Source: Sphingobacteriia bacterium
GTDB lineage: Bacteria; Bacteroidota; Bacteroidia; UBA7662
Assembly: GCA_009926245.1 (NCBI GenBank)
Contig: RFPG01000051.1
Location: 1 to 7,705 of the forward strand
Direction: 5' to 3'
DNA: 7,705 nt
Within the stretch, counting starts at the first letter, position 1; each line of letters starts with the position of its first letter. Position numbers and translations under genes: made by a program. This document shows, piece after piece, positions 7,583 through 7,705 of the stretch. The notes beneath the pieces were generated by a model that saw only the letters and a program-made list of their open reading frames with translations, had not been told where the DNA came from and did no database searches.

Positions 7583-7705
7583 TTAGGCTCGGTAATCCGA
7601 TAACATCACCGGCATCAGCAGCATCAGCGTGTCTTCTTGGTCCTCTTGATGAACGGGACGCAAAACCCCCGGACGGCTCGAAGAGCTTAGCTCAAATTGC
7701 ACTTC
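7583..7705 (-). CDS. dnaN: DNA polymerase III subunit beta (sliding clamp), C-terminal 40 residues (partial)
   Basis: Read on the complementary strand, the frame runs from the window edge at 7705 to a TAA at 7585-7583 and encodes 40 residues. It contains 'SSRPGVLRPV', an acidic 'HQEDQED' stretch and then 'TLMLLMPVMLSDYRA'. The hydrophobic 'MPVML' end corresponds to the conserved C-terminus of the beta clamp ('VMPMRL' in E. coli), which helps form the pocket that binds clamp-interacting proteins. The clamp is a ring that holds the replicative polymerase on DNA. A short extension (SDYRA) follows the usual end. The gene converges on the EnvC-type gene, with only 5 bp between the two stop codons. 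The identification rests on the C-terminal signature alone, since the rest is outside the window. Confidence 0.85.
   Translation of the reverse strand, partial: EVQFELSSSSRPGVLRPVHQEDQEDTLMLLMPVMLSDYRA

Noticed and set aside
7556..7590. Intrinsic terminator at the end of the EnvC-type gene
   Set aside because: Two 4-bp stems can be drawn (TGCC/GGCA and CTAA/TTAG), but neither is stable or GC-rich with a following T run in the right place.

Overview
The window most likely comes from a member of the Bacteroidota with a genome near 50% G+C (judged by eye). Three things point there. The gene run (nucleotidyltransferase, TPR lipoprotein, DUF4292 lipoprotein, EnvC-type protein) is a Bacteroidota-style set. 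The first gene has a Cys-containing variant of the M23 zinc motif that I associate with that phylum. Shine-Dalgarno sequences are weak or absent throughout. I cannot name the genus.

Layout: six genes lie on the + strand and one partial gene enters from the right on the - strand. (1) 1-1106 is the 3' part of a MepM/Csd3-like M23 peptidoglycan endopeptidase whose start lies outside the window. (2) 1124-2584 is a polytopic MOP-superfamily polysaccharide/lipid flippase with a TTG start. (3) After the only sizeable gap (67 bp), 2652-3695 is a sugar-phosphate nucleotidyltransferase with a short left-handed beta-helix tail. (4) 3686-5416 is a putative lipoprotein made of about 15 TPR repeats. (5) 5358-6269 is a DUF4292 lipoprotein. 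(6) 6273-7577 is a secreted coiled-coil protein with a degenerate LytM domain (EnvC type). (7) 7583-7705, complementary strand, encodes the last 40 residues of the DNA polymerase III beta clamp (dnaN), converging on gene 6 with 5 bp between the stop codons.

The + strand genes are tightly packed (gaps of 17 and 67 bp, overlaps of 10 and 59 bp, gap of 3 bp) and probably form one or two transcription units devoted to the cell envelope. They cover wall cleavage, control of wall hydrolases, activation and export of surface-glycan precursors, and two lipoproteins, one of which may act in lipoprotein trafficking. No RNA gene, mobile element, CRISPR array or convincing terminator was seen. This reads as a conserved housekeeping envelope region, not a novel system. 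The points most worth checking are the altered zinc ligand in the first protein, the degenerate active site in the last + strand protein, and the start of the DUF4292 gene.
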